A stretch of DNA of 64,000 nt from Kriegella aquimaris. GTDB lineage: Bacteria > Bacteroidota > Bacteroidia > Flavobacteriales > Flavobacteriaceae. Where the stretch lies: NCBI RefSeq assembly GCF_900103215.1, contig NZ_FNGV01000001.1, forward strand, positions 930,001 through 994,000. Reading direction: 5' to 3'. This document shows positions 45,502 to 55,475 of the stretch, in pieces. Numbering within the stretch: position 1 is the first letter of the stretch; every line of letters begins with the position of its first letter. The position numbers were made by a program, and so were the translations under genes. The notes beneath the pieces are model-generated. The model was not told the origin of the DNA and searched no databases. It was given only the letters and a program-made list of their open reading frames with translations.

Positions 45502-47313
45502 TTAATACCCCGGATTCTGTTTTACATTCGGGTTTTGATCAATAGCGTTTTGTGGAAGTGGGCTCATATATTGTCGGGGTTCAAACTTCGCGGTAAACTT
45601 CACTTCTTCTTCAACACTGTATACCCAGACTCCAGAATTATCGGAGGGTACCGAGTTACGAATCACCATATTATGTCGAGGCACACCCATAGTCTCTTCT
45701 TGTTTCTGCCAGCGTTTATTGTCAAAATATCGCTTATTCTCAAAACAAAGTTCCACCCTTCGTTCATTATGAATTATGTCGCGCATTTCATCTTTCGTCA
45801 AACCTGCGTCAAGATTCGGCAAATCTGATCGATCACGAATACTATTGATTGCATCATACACCGATTGGTCCGGACCCACAGCCTCATTTTGAGCTTCGGC
45901 ATAGTTCAACAAAACTTCTGCATATCTGTAAAAAACATCGTTCTGTCCACTCGCATCATTTCCGGGTGCGGCATCAGGATTTAAACGTTTCTTTTGATAA
46001 TAGCCCGAATCACCAACATCAGTTGAACCTGCAAGGTCGATTTGATTGGTTTTATCAGGATTCGCATAAGTCTCATCAATACGAGTGTAGATTACGTCTT
46101 CCTCAGGCATCCAATCTAATTTGTAAGGCGCCCCATCATAGACAATAAAATCATAAAACCGCTTCTCCCTATTTTCATAAGGGTTCTGCGGATCATAACC
46201 TGAAGTAGGGTCTGTAATAGGTTTCCCATTGCTCATGGCAAATGCATCGACCAATTCTTGTGTAGGGTTGTAATTGCCCCAAGTCATATACTGACCCAAA
46301 ACATAGGTAGGGCCTCCACGTCTTTCGTAATTCGTACCCATTCCACCTACATTGGCGACTATTTGACGATCCCAGATAATTTCGGAATTATATTCGTTCG
46401 AGGCTCTCCAAAGATTCGGAAGATCACCGAACAAGCCGTATGTTCCTCCAAATTCATCCATGAACTTTTTATTGGTGGCAGCTGCACGTGCCCAACGTCC
46501 TGGATCTGCAGTAGCAAAATGTACAAAGTTGTCTGGATCGGCGAGATAAGTTGTGCCGCTATTGAACAGTGGACTTGCCGCAAAAAGCTCGATCCATCCT
46601 TTCAAGACCAAAGCAGCGCCCAATGTGGCACGCCCTGCATCACCATTCCCATTTTCGTACTTAATGTCTAAAGCACCGTTGCTTACAATACTTTCCAGTT
46701 CACCAGTAATAAAATTAAATGTTTCCTCAAACGTTGCCCTTGGTGTAAGCAGCTCTTCTTCGGTCATAGTGTTACGATCCAAAGGCACGGTCAAAATTGG
46801 CAGACCGCCAACATGAACAAAATATTCACTGTAAAAGAATGCCCTTAAAAACTTAAGTTCATCTATTCGTTTGCTATAATATTCAGATGAGAAATTCTCT
46901 TTATTCTCTTCTAGTTTTTGAATACCTGTATTACACTTTCTAAGCTTAACAAAAAAGGTCTCCCAGGTATACCCATTGGTCGGCCCGTAAGTACCTCCCC
47001 ACGGACTAGAATTACTTGACCCCGGGGCCTGGCAGATTCCTTGTCTCCAGTTCGATGCAGTATAATAGTGACTGATGTTATAATCGTCGGTATAGTAATC
47101 CAATTGCTCTGATAAGGTCGAAATTCTAGGAATTTCACTGTACACATCATTTATAAAAATATCGGCATTGGCTTCAGAAGACCATTGTGTTTGATCTGTG
47201 AGTATCGACTTATTTTCATTTTCAAGAAATTCCTCACTATCACATGATAGGGCACCTAGTGCAATAAATGCACATATGCCTATGGTTTTGATTCTATATA
47301 TTACTTGTTTCAT
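45502..47313 (-). CDS. SusD/RagB family nutrient-binding outer membrane lipoprotein
   Basis: The extracellular lid protein of a SusCD uptake complex. Its 603 residues begin with a lipoprotein signal (IGICAFIALGALSC). TPR-like helices follow (ELKFLRAFFYSEYFVHVGGLPIL, FEETFNFITGELESI). RYAEVLLNYAEAQNEA and RRVELCFENKRYFDNKRW are C-terminal RagB/SusD motifs. The substrate is unknown; glycan, peptide or other. It lies 20 bp after susC. No glycoside hydrolase, sulfatase or ECF regulator is next to the pair. Confidence 0.96.
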   Translation of the reverse strand: MKQVIYRIKTIGICAFIALGALSCDSEEFLENENKSILTDQTQWSSEANADIFINDVYSEIPRISTLSEQLDYYTDDYNISHYYTASNWRQGICQAPGSSNSSPWGGTYGPTNGYTWETFFVKLRKCNTGIQKLEENKENFSSEYYSKRIDELKFLRAFFYSEYFVHVGGLPILTVPLDRNTMTEEELLTPRATFEETFNFITGELESIVSNGALDIKYENGNGDAGRATLGAALVLKGWIELFAASPLFNSGTTYLADPDNFVHFATADPGRWARAAATNKKFMDEFGGTYGLFGDLPNLWRASNEYNSEIIWDRQIVANVGGMGTNYERRGGPTYVLGQYMTWGNYNPTQELVDAFAMSNGKPITDPTSGYDPQNPYENREKRFYDFIVYDGAPYKLDWMPEEDVIYTRIDETYANPDKTNQIDLAGSTDVGDSGYYQKKRLNPDAAPGNDASGQNDVFYRYAEVLLNYAEAQNEAVGPDQSVYDAINSIRDRSDLPNLDAGLTKDEMRDIIHNERRVELCFENKRYFDNKRWQKQEETMGVPRHNMVIRNSVPSDNSGVWVYSVEEEVKFTAKFEPRQYMSPLPQNAIDQNPNVKQNPGY

Positions 47314-47333
47314 AATATTCTTTAATTTAATGA

Positions 47334-50300
47334 TTAAAAGGATACATCTATTCCAAAAGATAATGATTTAGATACCGGATAGGCATTTTCACGATCGTCG
47401 TACCCCAATTCAGGATCAATAAAATCAAGCTTACTAAAAGTTAGCAGGTTTTGCCCTGTCAGGTGAAATCTCAAAGAGGATAATTTGAGTTTTTCTGATA
47501 TAGTCTTAGGTATTTCATACGTAAGAACCGCTGTCTTAAGTCTTAAATAACCAGTATCCACCATCCAGAAATCAGATCCCTGTGTATTGTTGGAATACGG
47601 GGATGGGGTAGCCCTAGGGTATTTCGCATTCTGATTGTCAGGTGTCCATCTGTTATTAAAATACTCATATGAGGTATTACTACCATTATTCGCAAACGGA
47701 GAAGTCAAAAACGTTTGAATATTGATGTCGGAATTAGCGGTTCCTTGAAAGAACAATGACAAATCAAACCCTTTATAGGCAAGACTTGTATTCAAACCAT
47801 AGGTAGTCGAAGGATATACCGGGTTTCCGATAACGGTCTGGTCATTTGAGTCGATCCTTCCATCGGGAACTCCGTCTGGGCCACTTAAATCGGCATATTT
47901 GACATCCCCTGGGTGTAAATCTCCGAATTGGACCACATTGTAACCATCCGTAGCGTTGATTATACCATCATTATTGGTATCGTCGGCCGTTGTAAACAAT
48001 CCTAGGGATTTATATCCATAAGGAGTTCCAAATGGTCGTCCTACACGGGTTCTGTTCGAGTTATCACGTTCGGCATCCGATTGAAATACTTCGATCATAT
48101 TGTTCTCGGCATAACTCATATTCGCGGAAGCCGTTAAGCTCAATCCGTTTTCCCATTCCTTTTGAGTACCGATACTGAACTCGAAACCGTTGTTGTCCAT
48201 GATCCCCTTGTTTTCTTGCGAAAGCGAAAGACCATACTCAACTGGTAGGGTTACCTGGGGCTGCAAGAGCATACCGGTTCTATCTTCATGAAAATAATCG
48301 AACTCAATGTTCACAAGACTATTCCATAGGCTTAAGTCAAAACCAATATCCAATTTTGTAGATATTTCCCATGTAATATTCGGGTTCGCCTCATTCTGTA
48401 CGCGAGATCCTTGAACCAATGAGCCATTGCCATAAGCATAGGCATTACCTCGGAGATCATATCCCGCCAAGTACTGAAAAGCTGCTAAATTTCCGTCGAT
48501 ATACGGAAGGTTTCCAGACCTACCCCAAGATCCTCTTAATTTTAAATTATTGATCGCCGAATTATCCATGAATTTCTCTTCCGAGATTCTCCATGCCGCA
48601 GAAAATGCCGGAAAATAGCCCCATCTTTTTCCTGGAGCAAAAGAATAGTGCCCGTCATACCGACCTGAAGCTTCTAAAATATACTTGCTTTTATAGGTAT
48701 AGCCCACTCGATAGACATACCCTAGTTCACTAGCAGTACTTGACGATCCTGCATTGTCGTAATCCAATTTATCGGAACTACCCAAACTCAATTCATCGAT
48801 TTCAATAGCAAAATTATTTCTACGCGTGTTGAACCAATCATTTTTGGTTTCCCTTGCCTCTGCCACGAACAGTGCGGTAACGCTGTGATCACCAAATATC
48901 CTATCATAATTCACATATCCTTGGTAGGTGAATTTCTTTGATCTTGAATTCACAAGTTGTAACCAAGTATATGGCGCCCCACTACCCTCTTGAAGTGAAA
49001 CCGCCTCAGTGTAGGTATATGGAGATTGTGACAGGTCTATATTATGATAGATATAAGGTACGTGCCATAGCTTATCATTCGTTTGCGATGGGTCGTAGCT
49101 AAATACCCCTTTAACACTTAACCCTTCAATAGGTAACTCTTGTTCGAGGTAAACCGAACTCAGCAGGGTGTTGTCTTCATCTCTTCTATAGCCATTAGAA
49201 TTTAAAACTCCCATTGGTGTATTGGCCGAAGATTCTCCCCATTTATCTCCCTCAGGATATAATAAAGTCTGTGTAGGTACAAATTTGTAGAAACTACGCA
49301 TAAGGTGGGTTATCGACTCATCTGCATCGATTCCATCAGTATCTTCGATAGACCCATATACCGACATTCCTACCTTTGTACTCGGCGTAACCTGTACATC
49401 TAGGCTAAGATCATAATTATACCTTTGGTACCCGATAGGCTCAAAAATACCCTTCTGGCTATAATGTCCCAAACCGGCGTGATACTTAACAATATCGGTT
49501 CCTCCACTAATTTGAACATTATTTATGCTTACGGCCGCATTTTTCCGAAATACATCGGTAAAATCAGAATCGGGATACCTATATGGATCTTGTCGGTGCA
49601 AGTTGTTGTAATCGGCCACCAAACTAGGATCATTGGGCGGTGTAGTACCGTTCTGGTTTAAATTAAAATAACCTTCATTCTGAAGTGCCATATAATCCTG
49701 CGCATTCAACATTTCAGGCAAATAGGTCGGACTTTGAAAACCGTAGGAAGAACTTAAACTTACCACAGGTTTGCCCGTCGCCCCTCTTTTTGTCGTTATT
49801 AATATTACCCCATTGGCACCACCAATACCGAAGGGCGCAACGGCGGCGGCATCTTTAAGCACCGTTATAGTTTCAATGCTGTTGGGATCGATTTGACTAA
49901 TATTATCCCTTCGTATTCCGTCAACCACCACTAACGGACTATTGTTACCTGTACTGACAATACCCCTAATATGAATATCAGGATTGTCGCCACCCGGTGC
50001 ACCACCATTCGGTCGCATACTCACCCCAGACACACGGCCCGCTAGTGATTGAGATACGTTCGCTACAGGAATTTCAGCAATTTCCTCTCCTTTCATTGTA
50101 CTGATCGCCCCCGTAACCGTAGTTTTTTTCTGGCTGCTATAGCCTACTACCACGATTTCTTCCAATGCCGCGGCGTCAGTAACCATATTGACCTCAATCG
50201 TGGTTTTTCCCGCCACATTGATTTCCTGTGTTTTGAATCCAACATAAGATACAACTAGTACACTGCTTCCACTAGACAGGTCTATTCGAAACTTCCCGTC

Positions 50301-50501
50301 AAAATCGGTCTGCGTACCATTGGTCGTTCCTTTGACCAATACATTTGCGCCCGGCAAAGGTTGACCTATGTCGTCTTTGACCACCCCTGAAACTGTACTA
50401 TTATTTTGTGAATACCCAAGGGCGGCAATCATAATAAAAAGAATCACTAATACACATTTTTGCAAATGATACCAGTGTTGGTTTGATTTTTCAAATTCCA
50501 T
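47334..50501 (-). CDS. SusC/RagA family TonB-linked outer membrane protein
   Basis: The 1055-residue transporter of the SusCD pair. After the signal peptide (ending IAALGYSQ) comes a carboxypeptidase-regulatory-like domain (VSGVVKDDIGQPLPGANVLV), then the plug (EEIVVVGYSSQKKTTVTGAIS, NPDIHIRGIVSTGNNSPLVVVDG, TVLKDAAAVAPFGIGGANGVI). A 22-strand barrel follows, ending SKSLSFGIDVSF. The N-terminal STN signalling domain is absent, so it should not act through an ECF/anti-sigma pair. The start is the first ATG of the frame. Confidence 0.96.
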   Translation of the reverse strand: MEFEKSNQHWYHLQKCVLVILFIMIAALGYSQNNSTVSGVVKDDIGQPLPGANVLVKGTTNGTQTDFDGKFRIDLSSGSSVLVVSYVGFKTQEINVAGKTTIEVNMVTDAAALEEIVVVGYSSQKKTTVTGAISTMKGEEIAEIPVANVSQSLAGRVSGVSMRPNGGAPGGDNPDIHIRGIVSTGNNSPLVVVDGIRRDNISQIDPNSIETITVLKDAAAVAPFGIGGANGVILITTKRGATGKPVVSLSSSYGFQSPTYLPEMLNAQDYMALQNEGYFNLNQNGTTPPNDPSLVADYNNLHRQDPYRYPDSDFTDVFRKNAAVSINNVQISGGTDIVKYHAGLGHYSQKGIFEPIGYQRYNYDLSLDVQVTPSTKVGMSVYGSIEDTDGIDADESITHLMRSFYKFVPTQTLLYPEGDKWGESSANTPMGVLNSNGYRRDEDNTLLSSVYLEQELPIEGLSVKGVFSYDPSQTNDKLWHVPYIYHNIDLSQSPYTYTEAVSLQEGSGAPYTWLQLVNSRSKKFTYQGYVNYDRIFGDHSVTALFVAEARETKNDWFNTRRNNFAIEIDELSLGSSDKLDYDNAGSSSTASELGYVYRVGYTYKSKYILEASGRYDGHYSFAPGKRWGYFPAFSAAWRISEEKFMDNSAINNLKLRGSWGRSGNLPYIDGNLAAFQYLAGYDLRGNAYAYGNGSLVQGSRVQNEANPNITWEISTKLDIGFDLSLWNSLVNIEFDYFHEDRTGMLLQPQVTLPVEYGLSLSQENKGIMDNNGFEFSIGTQKEWENGLSLTASANMSYAENNMIEVFQSDAERDNSNRTRVGRPFGTPYGYKSLGLFTTADDTNNDGIINATDGYNVVQFGDLHPGDVKYADLSGPDGVPDGRIDSNDQTVIGNPVYPSTTYGLNTSLAYKGFDLSLFFQGTANSDINIQTFLTSPFANNGSNTSYEYFNNRWTPDNQNAKYPRATPSPYSNNTQGSDFWMVDTGYLRLKTAVLTYEIPKTISEKLKLSSLRFHLTGQNLLTFSKLDFIDPELGYDDRENAYPVSKSLSFGIDVSF

Positions 50502-51326
50502 ACTTGAAAGTTTTTTAGGTTAGAGTTAAAAAGTTAGAAATTGTTCGATTCATTGAGTGATAATTTTAATAATTATTAAAAGGTTAATTAAGTCATAGTA
50601 GTTTTTAAAATGAGCCGATTTTAGAATTCATATTATAAATTGATGGAATAAAAAAGAAGTTGCCAAATTACATTAGCAGTAAGGAAAGTGGCCAGAAGAC
50701 CATTATTTTCAAGAATCATAACTGTGATTATTATTTAACAACTTGTCTCACAATTTATCATTTCATCGTTCGATAATTTTCTTATAACAAGAATTATGCA
50801 ACTAGGTAGGAGGACGTTTCTGAGCTTGGGATAAATTCAAATTTTATAGGAACGCATAAACGCTAGAAACGTTTAAAAATACGATTCCCACTGTAATGTG
50901 TCAATTATTTACTACGCTGAATTGTAAGTCTTCAATCTCTTAATTTTAGATTGCAAATTTTGCATCATATTATGCATAAACCAAATAACCTCCATTTATT
51001 TGACCAATATATATATAATATTGATATTTATTACAATATATCGCAACAATATAGGACAAAAATTTGCGCAATAATATTGAACATGATTTCATAAGATGTG
51101 GGATACCCTTTAATGCAAGCGTTTAATCATTAAAACGAATCAAAATAATGCATAAATAACTATAGCCGCAGTATTCGATAAAATACATGAGCAACAAGCC
51201 ACTCTTTTATTTATTTCATAATTTTTTGTGTGGTAGTATTCTGCATCAACCAAGAAGATATTCGGTTGAAAATATGACTAACCAAAAACGGTAGCCTCAA
51301 AACCGGTCAATGGTCGTAACGACCCA
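50502..51326. other. 825-bp non-coding region upstream of susC
   Basis: No supportable gene is seen on either strand. The region is very AT-rich. It contains CGTTT-AAT-C-ATT-AAAACG (51119-51136, nearly perfect inverted repeat) and an AAACGTTT palindrome (about 50867), both like LacI-type half-sites. A tract of alternating TA lies near 51007-51020. It must contain the susC promoter and control sites, although I see no exact -7 consensus on the minus strand. Confidence 0.5.
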
Positions 51327-52979
51327 TCAATTTAGCAATTGACGTGCATGGGCCATCGCCGAATCGGACAAATCTTTACCTCCCAACATTTCGGCCAACT
51401 CCTCTACTCTTTCGTTTCGGTCTAACTTTTTCATTTTCGTGCCAGTAACGCCGTCTTCCTCTTGCTTATAGACTTTGAAATGATGATCACCCTTGGAAGC
51501 AACTTGCGGAAGGTGTGTAATTGAAAATACCTGCATTGTTGTGCCCATATCCTTCATAATATCTCCCATCCGATTTGAAATCTCACCAGAGACCCCGGTA
51601 TCGATTTCATCGAACATAATTGTCGGAAGATTTTCATATTTAGCTAAAATAGCCTTTATGACCAACATGATACGGGAGAGCTCTCCGCCCGAAGCAACCT
51701 TTTTCAACGCCCCATAATCACTCCCCTTATTAGCAGAAAACAAAAAGGTTAAATCATCTTTGCCATTACTTTTAAATTCCGTAGCCGGTACTATTTCAAT
51801 TTTGAAAGTCGCATTAGGCAGACCCAGCGGCGCCAAACTCTCTTTCAATTGTTTTTTGAGATCGGGCAGTACTTTATTTCGCCGCTCACTAAGGTATAAC
51901 GCTTTTTCTTCCAAAGCAGTTCGAAGCGTGCCAAGTTCTTTTTCCTTTTCCGAAATCGAAGTCCCAATATTTTCCGTCACGGCAACTTTCTCCGCCAGAG
52001 TATCCCTTATCGTCACTAACTCAGAAACATCTACAGCATTGTGCTTCTTCTGAAGATTATAAAGCAACTGAAGTTTCGTATTTATCTCTTCTAGCAATTG
52101 CGGATTGGCCTCGGCACCTTCTTGCAGGCGATTTACATCGTCTGAAATATCATCCATCTCGATCAAAACCGATTGTATGCGCTCGTTGAGTTCCGAAAAT
52201 TGGCTTCCAAAACCAGATAGTTTTGAAGAAACCTGTTTCAATTCCAACATTAATTGAAGTACTCCGACCTGTTCGTCATTCAACAATTGATTTCCCTTGG
52301 ATAACAATCCAAGTAACATTTCAACGTTGTTCAACTGCTCGTACTGCTCCTCCAGCTCCTCTATAATTCCGTTTTGCAAAGGGGCATCCTGTAGCTCTTG
52401 TAACAAAAAACTGTTGTACTCGTGTTCTTTGGTGGCATTTCGCTGAAACTCAATCAGCTCATCCAACTCATTTGACACACGCTTATATATTGATAACGTT
52501 TTAGAATACGCGACCAAGGCCTTTCCATTTCCTGCCAATGCATCGATAACCCTTAGTTGAAAATCATTATCGGTCAATTGCATGGTCTGATGTTGCGAAT
52601 GCACATCAATTAGCTTATTACCTAATAATGTAATTATATCCAACGTTACCGGGGTATCGTTTATAAAGGCTCTAGACTTCCCATTGGGTCGTATTTCACG
52701 CCTAATTATCGTTTTCTGCTCATAATCCAGATCATGTTCTTCAAAAAACGGGCTTAAACCATATTTATCAAGTGTAAATTCAGCTTCTATGACACATTTT
52801 AATTCTTTATTCCGCAAAGAGGATAAATCGGCCCGCTTTCCTAAAACTAAGGAAAGGCCGCCGAGCAGAATTGATTTCCCCGCACCTGTTTCACCAGTGA
52901 TACAAGTGAATCCCTGTGAAAAGGAAACATTTAAATCATCAATTAAAGCGTAATTTTTTATGGAAAGTTTTGTCAGCAT
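51327..52979 (-). CDS. recN: DNA repair protein RecN
   Basis: An SMC-like ATPase that gathers broken DNA ends for recombination repair. The ATG at 52979 gives the family start MLTKLSIKNYALIDDLNVSF and 550 residues; the open frame runs 33 codons further upstream without support. It has the P-loop ITGETGAGKSILLGGL, long coiled coils (about 155-370), the ABC signature VASGGELSRIMLVIKAIL, Walker B TIMFDEIDTGVSG and ITHLPQVASKGDHHFKV. It lies 56 bp after the DUF4835 gene in the dapA-recN block. Confidence 0.96.
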   Translation of the reverse strand: MLTKLSIKNYALIDDLNVSFSQGFTCITGETGAGKSILLGGLSLVLGKRADLSSLRNKELKCVIEAEFTLDKYGLSPFFEEHDLDYEQKTIIRREIRPNGKSRAFINDTPVTLDIITLLGNKLIDVHSQHQTMQLTDNDFQLRVIDALAGNGKALVAYSKTLSIYKRVSNELDELIEFQRNATKEHEYNSFLLQELQDAPLQNGIIEELEEQYEQLNNVEMLLGLLSKGNQLLNDEQVGVLQLMLELKQVSSKLSGFGSQFSELNERIQSVLIEMDDISDDVNRLQEGAEANPQLLEEINTKLQLLYNLQKKHNAVDVSELVTIRDTLAEKVAVTENIGTSISEKEKELGTLRTALEEKALYLSERRNKVLPDLKKQLKESLAPLGLPNATFKIEIVPATEFKSNGKDDLTFLFSANKGSDYGALKKVASGGELSRIMLVIKAILAKYENLPTIMFDEIDTGVSGEISNRMGDIMKDMGTTMQVFSITHLPQVASKGDHHFKVYKQEEDGVTGTKMKKLDRNERVEELAEMLGGKDLSDSAMAHARQLLN

Positions 52980-53034
52980 CCGGTTGAAAAATAATGCCGT
53001 AAAGATAATCGATAATACAGTAAAAAAATGGAGA

Positions 53035-53928
53035 TCAGAACTTAATATCGTTCCAGGTACTAGAATACAAAGGTGCAATTCTGTTGAGCGTCTCTTTCAA
53101 ACTTACAATATCTACCTTAGGACCGTCAGAGAATATATTCTGTATTTCTTCTGACTTGGCATCAAAAAATGTCTGAATCAAAAAAGCATTTGGTCTACGC
53201 TTGATCATCGTTTCAAAAAGTTTCATTGAGCCCGCTACCACTTGCTTTCCAGTGCTATTGTTATCTCCTAAAATATCAAGCCCTTTTCTGTGGTAGTTGT
53301 ACATGGCTACGCGATATTCCCTGTAGGTATTGGACAATAGGTTATCGACCAAATCAAATCGTCCGCGGTCATTATCGGCCGTATGCGTCCACCCAGAAAC
53401 ACTATTACCCTGTGCTTGGGTCACAATTTTTTGTGCGGTTCTATAATAGTCCGTACCGCCTTCCAGCGCAAAAGTATCGGCATCAAGCCCCAAAAGAATA
53501 TAGGCGTAATAAGAAACCACACTGACCAGATTTGATTCGTAAACATTCGAATTAAACACTAGCGGTTGAAATTCTATATAATCGAAATTGAAAGCATTAT
53601 CCTTAAAATTGAAGATTGGACTTTCATACGATGTATTGAAAACAGGTCTCGAAGATTGTATTTGAATATTGGCCTCGAACCTATTCGATTCATAATTTGT
53701 AACCGTAATAAACATTTGGGCATTGATTCTTTCGTTCTCTTTAAAAACCCTATTGGTCCATTTGGTTTTATTCACAAAATCATTTAGGGAACGTTCTAGA
53801 GTTTTGAATATTTGCTGATTGGTCTGCGACACCTGGTCCGAATTTACGGTGACCGTACAATTAAACTCCTGCGCACCAGCAAACTGGAAAACGGCTAGGC
53901 ACAAAAAGGATAAGAGTAAATTACGCAT
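53035..53928 (-). CDS. DUF4835 family secreted protein (PorD-like in type IX secretion annotation)
   Basis: A 297-residue protein with a signal peptide (LLLSFLCLAVFQFAGAQEF). The family motif regions are FNCTVTVNSDQVSQTNQQIF and LNDFVNKTKWTNRVF. VSVVSYYAYILLGLDADTFA is also present. DUF4835 proteins are universal in gliding flavobacteria, and to my knowledge some annotations call them PorD of type IX secretion. It overlaps the end of coaBC by eight bases in the conserved block coaBC-DUF4835-recN. Confidence 0.9.
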   Translation of the reverse strand: MRNLLLSFLCLAVFQFAGAQEFNCTVTVNSDQVSQTNQQIFKTLERSLNDFVNKTKWTNRVFKENERINAQMFITVTNYESNRFEANIQIQSSRPVFNTSYESPIFNFKDNAFNFDYIEFQPLVFNSNVYESNLVSVVSYYAYILLGLDADTFALEGGTDYYRTAQKIVTQAQGNSVSGWTHTADNDRGRFDLVDNLLSNTYREYRVAMYNYHRKGLDILGDNNSTGKQVVAGSMKLFETMIKRRPNAFLIQTFFDAKSEEIQNIFSDGPKVDIVSLKETLNRIAPLYSSTWNDIKF

Positions 53929-55126
53929 GTGTTCGAGCTATGATTTCGTTCCAAATATCTAAAGCCACTTCGGCCTTGCTTTTTAATTCAAACGCTTTTA
54001 TCGTCGAATTCTTATCTATGAACGTTATTTTATTGGTGGGCTTCCCGAAACCTGCACCCGCATCGTTCAATGAATTTAAGACAATAGCATCAAGGTGCTT
54101 TTTTTTGAGTTTTGCTTGCGCATTTTCCAACTCATTCTCAGTCTCCAAGGCAAAACCAACGAGATACTGATTTTTCTTTCGTTCACCAAGGGTCATCAAG
54201 ATGTCTTTATTCTTAATCAATTCAATTGTAAAGTCTTCCGCCTTCTTTTTGATTTTTTGGTCTGCAACGGTTTTAGGTTTATAGTCAGCCACTGCGGCCG
54301 CACAGATAGCAACATCAATTTTATCGTAATGACCAAGGGCGGCATCGAACATTTGATCCGCTGTGACTACGCGCACCAGCTGTATTGCGCTATCATCAAC
54401 CGACAAATGCGTGGGCCCTGAAATCAAAATAACCTTTCCTCCCAATTTGGCAGCGGCTTTGGCCAATTCGAACCCCATTAACCCGGAAGCATGGTTTCCT
54501 ATAAAACGTACTGGATCAATCGGCTCATGTGTAGGGCCCGCAGTTATCAAAATGTTTTTTCCTTGTAATGGAAGACCTTCTGACAAATAAGACTTTATAA
54601 ACTCGAGCATATCTTCAGGCTCGGCCATTCTACCTTCCCCATAAAGTCCGCTGGCCAACTCACCAGAAGTCGCCGGAATCATGATATTACCAAAAGATTG
54701 TAATTTTTCAAGGGATGCCTTAGTCGAGGGATGCTTGTACATATCCAAATCCATAGCAGGTGCAAAGAAAACCGGACACTTTGCCGAAAGATACACGGAA
54801 AGCAAAAAATTATCACAAATACCATTTGCCATTTTCGACAAGGTATTTGCCGTTGCGGGAGCAATAAGCATATAATCGGCCCAAAGCCCAAGCTGTACAT
54901 GATTGTTCCAATCCAAACTATCATCTTCCTGTTTAACAAAAGAGGATAAAACCGGATTTTTGGACAAAGTGGCCAACGTCAAGGGGGAAACAAAAGAGCT
55001 GGCGCTATCTGTCAAAATTACTTTGACATTAGCGCCAGCTTTAATCAATAAACGAACAAGAAAAGTCGTCTTGTAAGCAGCAATCCCCCCGGTTATACCT
55101 AAAAGGATGTTTTTACCGCTCAACAT
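53921..55126 (-). CDS. coaBC: Bifunctional phosphopantothenoylcysteine decarboxylase/phosphopantothenate-cysteine ligase
   Basis: It makes 4'-phosphopantetheine for CoA. Residues 1-180 are the FMN-dependent CoaC (GITGGIAAYKTTFLVRLL, NHVQLGLWADYMLIAPATANTL, PAMDLDMY). Residues 190-401 are the CoaB ligase (ILITAGPTHEPIDPVRFIGNHASG, ICAAAVADYKP, KNKDILMTLGERK). Both active regions look complete. It lies 4 bp after rpoZ. CoaE for the final step is also in this window. Confidence 0.97.
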   Translation of the reverse strand: MLSGKNILLGITGGIAAYKTTFLVRLLIKAGANVKVILTDSASSFVSPLTLATLSKNPVLSSFVKQEDDSLDWNNHVQLGLWADYMLIAPATANTLSKMANGICDNFLLSVYLSAKCPVFFAPAMDLDMYKHPSTKASLEKLQSFGNIMIPATSGELASGLYGEGRMAEPEDMLEFIKSYLSEGLPLQGKNILITAGPTHEPIDPVRFIGNHASGLMGFELAKAAAKLGGKVILISGPTHLSVDDSAIQLVRVVTADQMFDAALGHYDKIDVAICAAAVADYKPKTVADQKIKKKAEDFTIELIKNKDILMTLGERKKNQYLVGFALETENELENAQAKLKKKHLDAIVLNSLNDAGAGFGKPTNKITFIDKNSTIKAFELKSKAEVALDIWNEIIARTHA

Positions 55127-55130
55127 AAAT

Positions 55131-55463
55131 CTAGGCGTCTTTCTCAGTGTTCCTGTAGTAAATTTTATCTTCTAACCACTCTTGAACGGCCAAAGCGTGC
55201 GGCTTAGGCAACTTTTCGTAGAATTTTGAAACTTCAATTTGTTCCTTGTTCTCAAAAACTTCCTCCAAACTATCACTGTAAGTGGCAAATTCTTCCAATT
55301 TCTCTAAAAGCTCCTTTTTAATTTCAGAATTAATCTGAATAGCTCTTTTGGCTGTTATTGAAATGGCCTCGTAAATGTTATCTGTCTGCTTGTCGAATTC
55401 ATTTCGGTTTATAGTTACCGTCGATGCAGGGGCTACTGAATTCTTTAAATCATTCATATTCAT
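55131..55463 (-). CDS. rpoZ: RNA polymerase omega/Rpb6-type subunit
   Basis: A 110-residue protein with the omega motif NIYEAISITAKRAIQINSEIKKEL, as in the Bacteroidota form of this small RNA polymerase subunit, which aids assembly. The C-terminal part (PKPHALAVQEWLEDKIYYRN) is a phylum-specific extension. An alternative ATG is two codons later. It sits between bamD and coaBC, spaced 12 and 4 bp. Confidence 0.9.
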   Translation of the reverse strand: MNMNDLKNSVAPASTVTINRNEFDKQTDNIYEAISITAKRAIQINSEIKKELLEKLEEFATYSDSLEEVFENKEQIEVSKFYEKLPKPHALAVQEWLEDKIYYRNTEKDA

Positions 55464-55475
55464 GATACCGTTAAT

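Noticed and set aside
51187-51294. 35-codon frame starting MSNKPLFYLFHNF in the gap between susC and recN
   Set aside because: It is too short, with no promoter, no homology clue and AT-rich random composition.
53921-55126. Possible frameshift between the two halves of coaBC
   Set aside because: The frame is continuous and both domains are complete; bifunctional fusion is normal.
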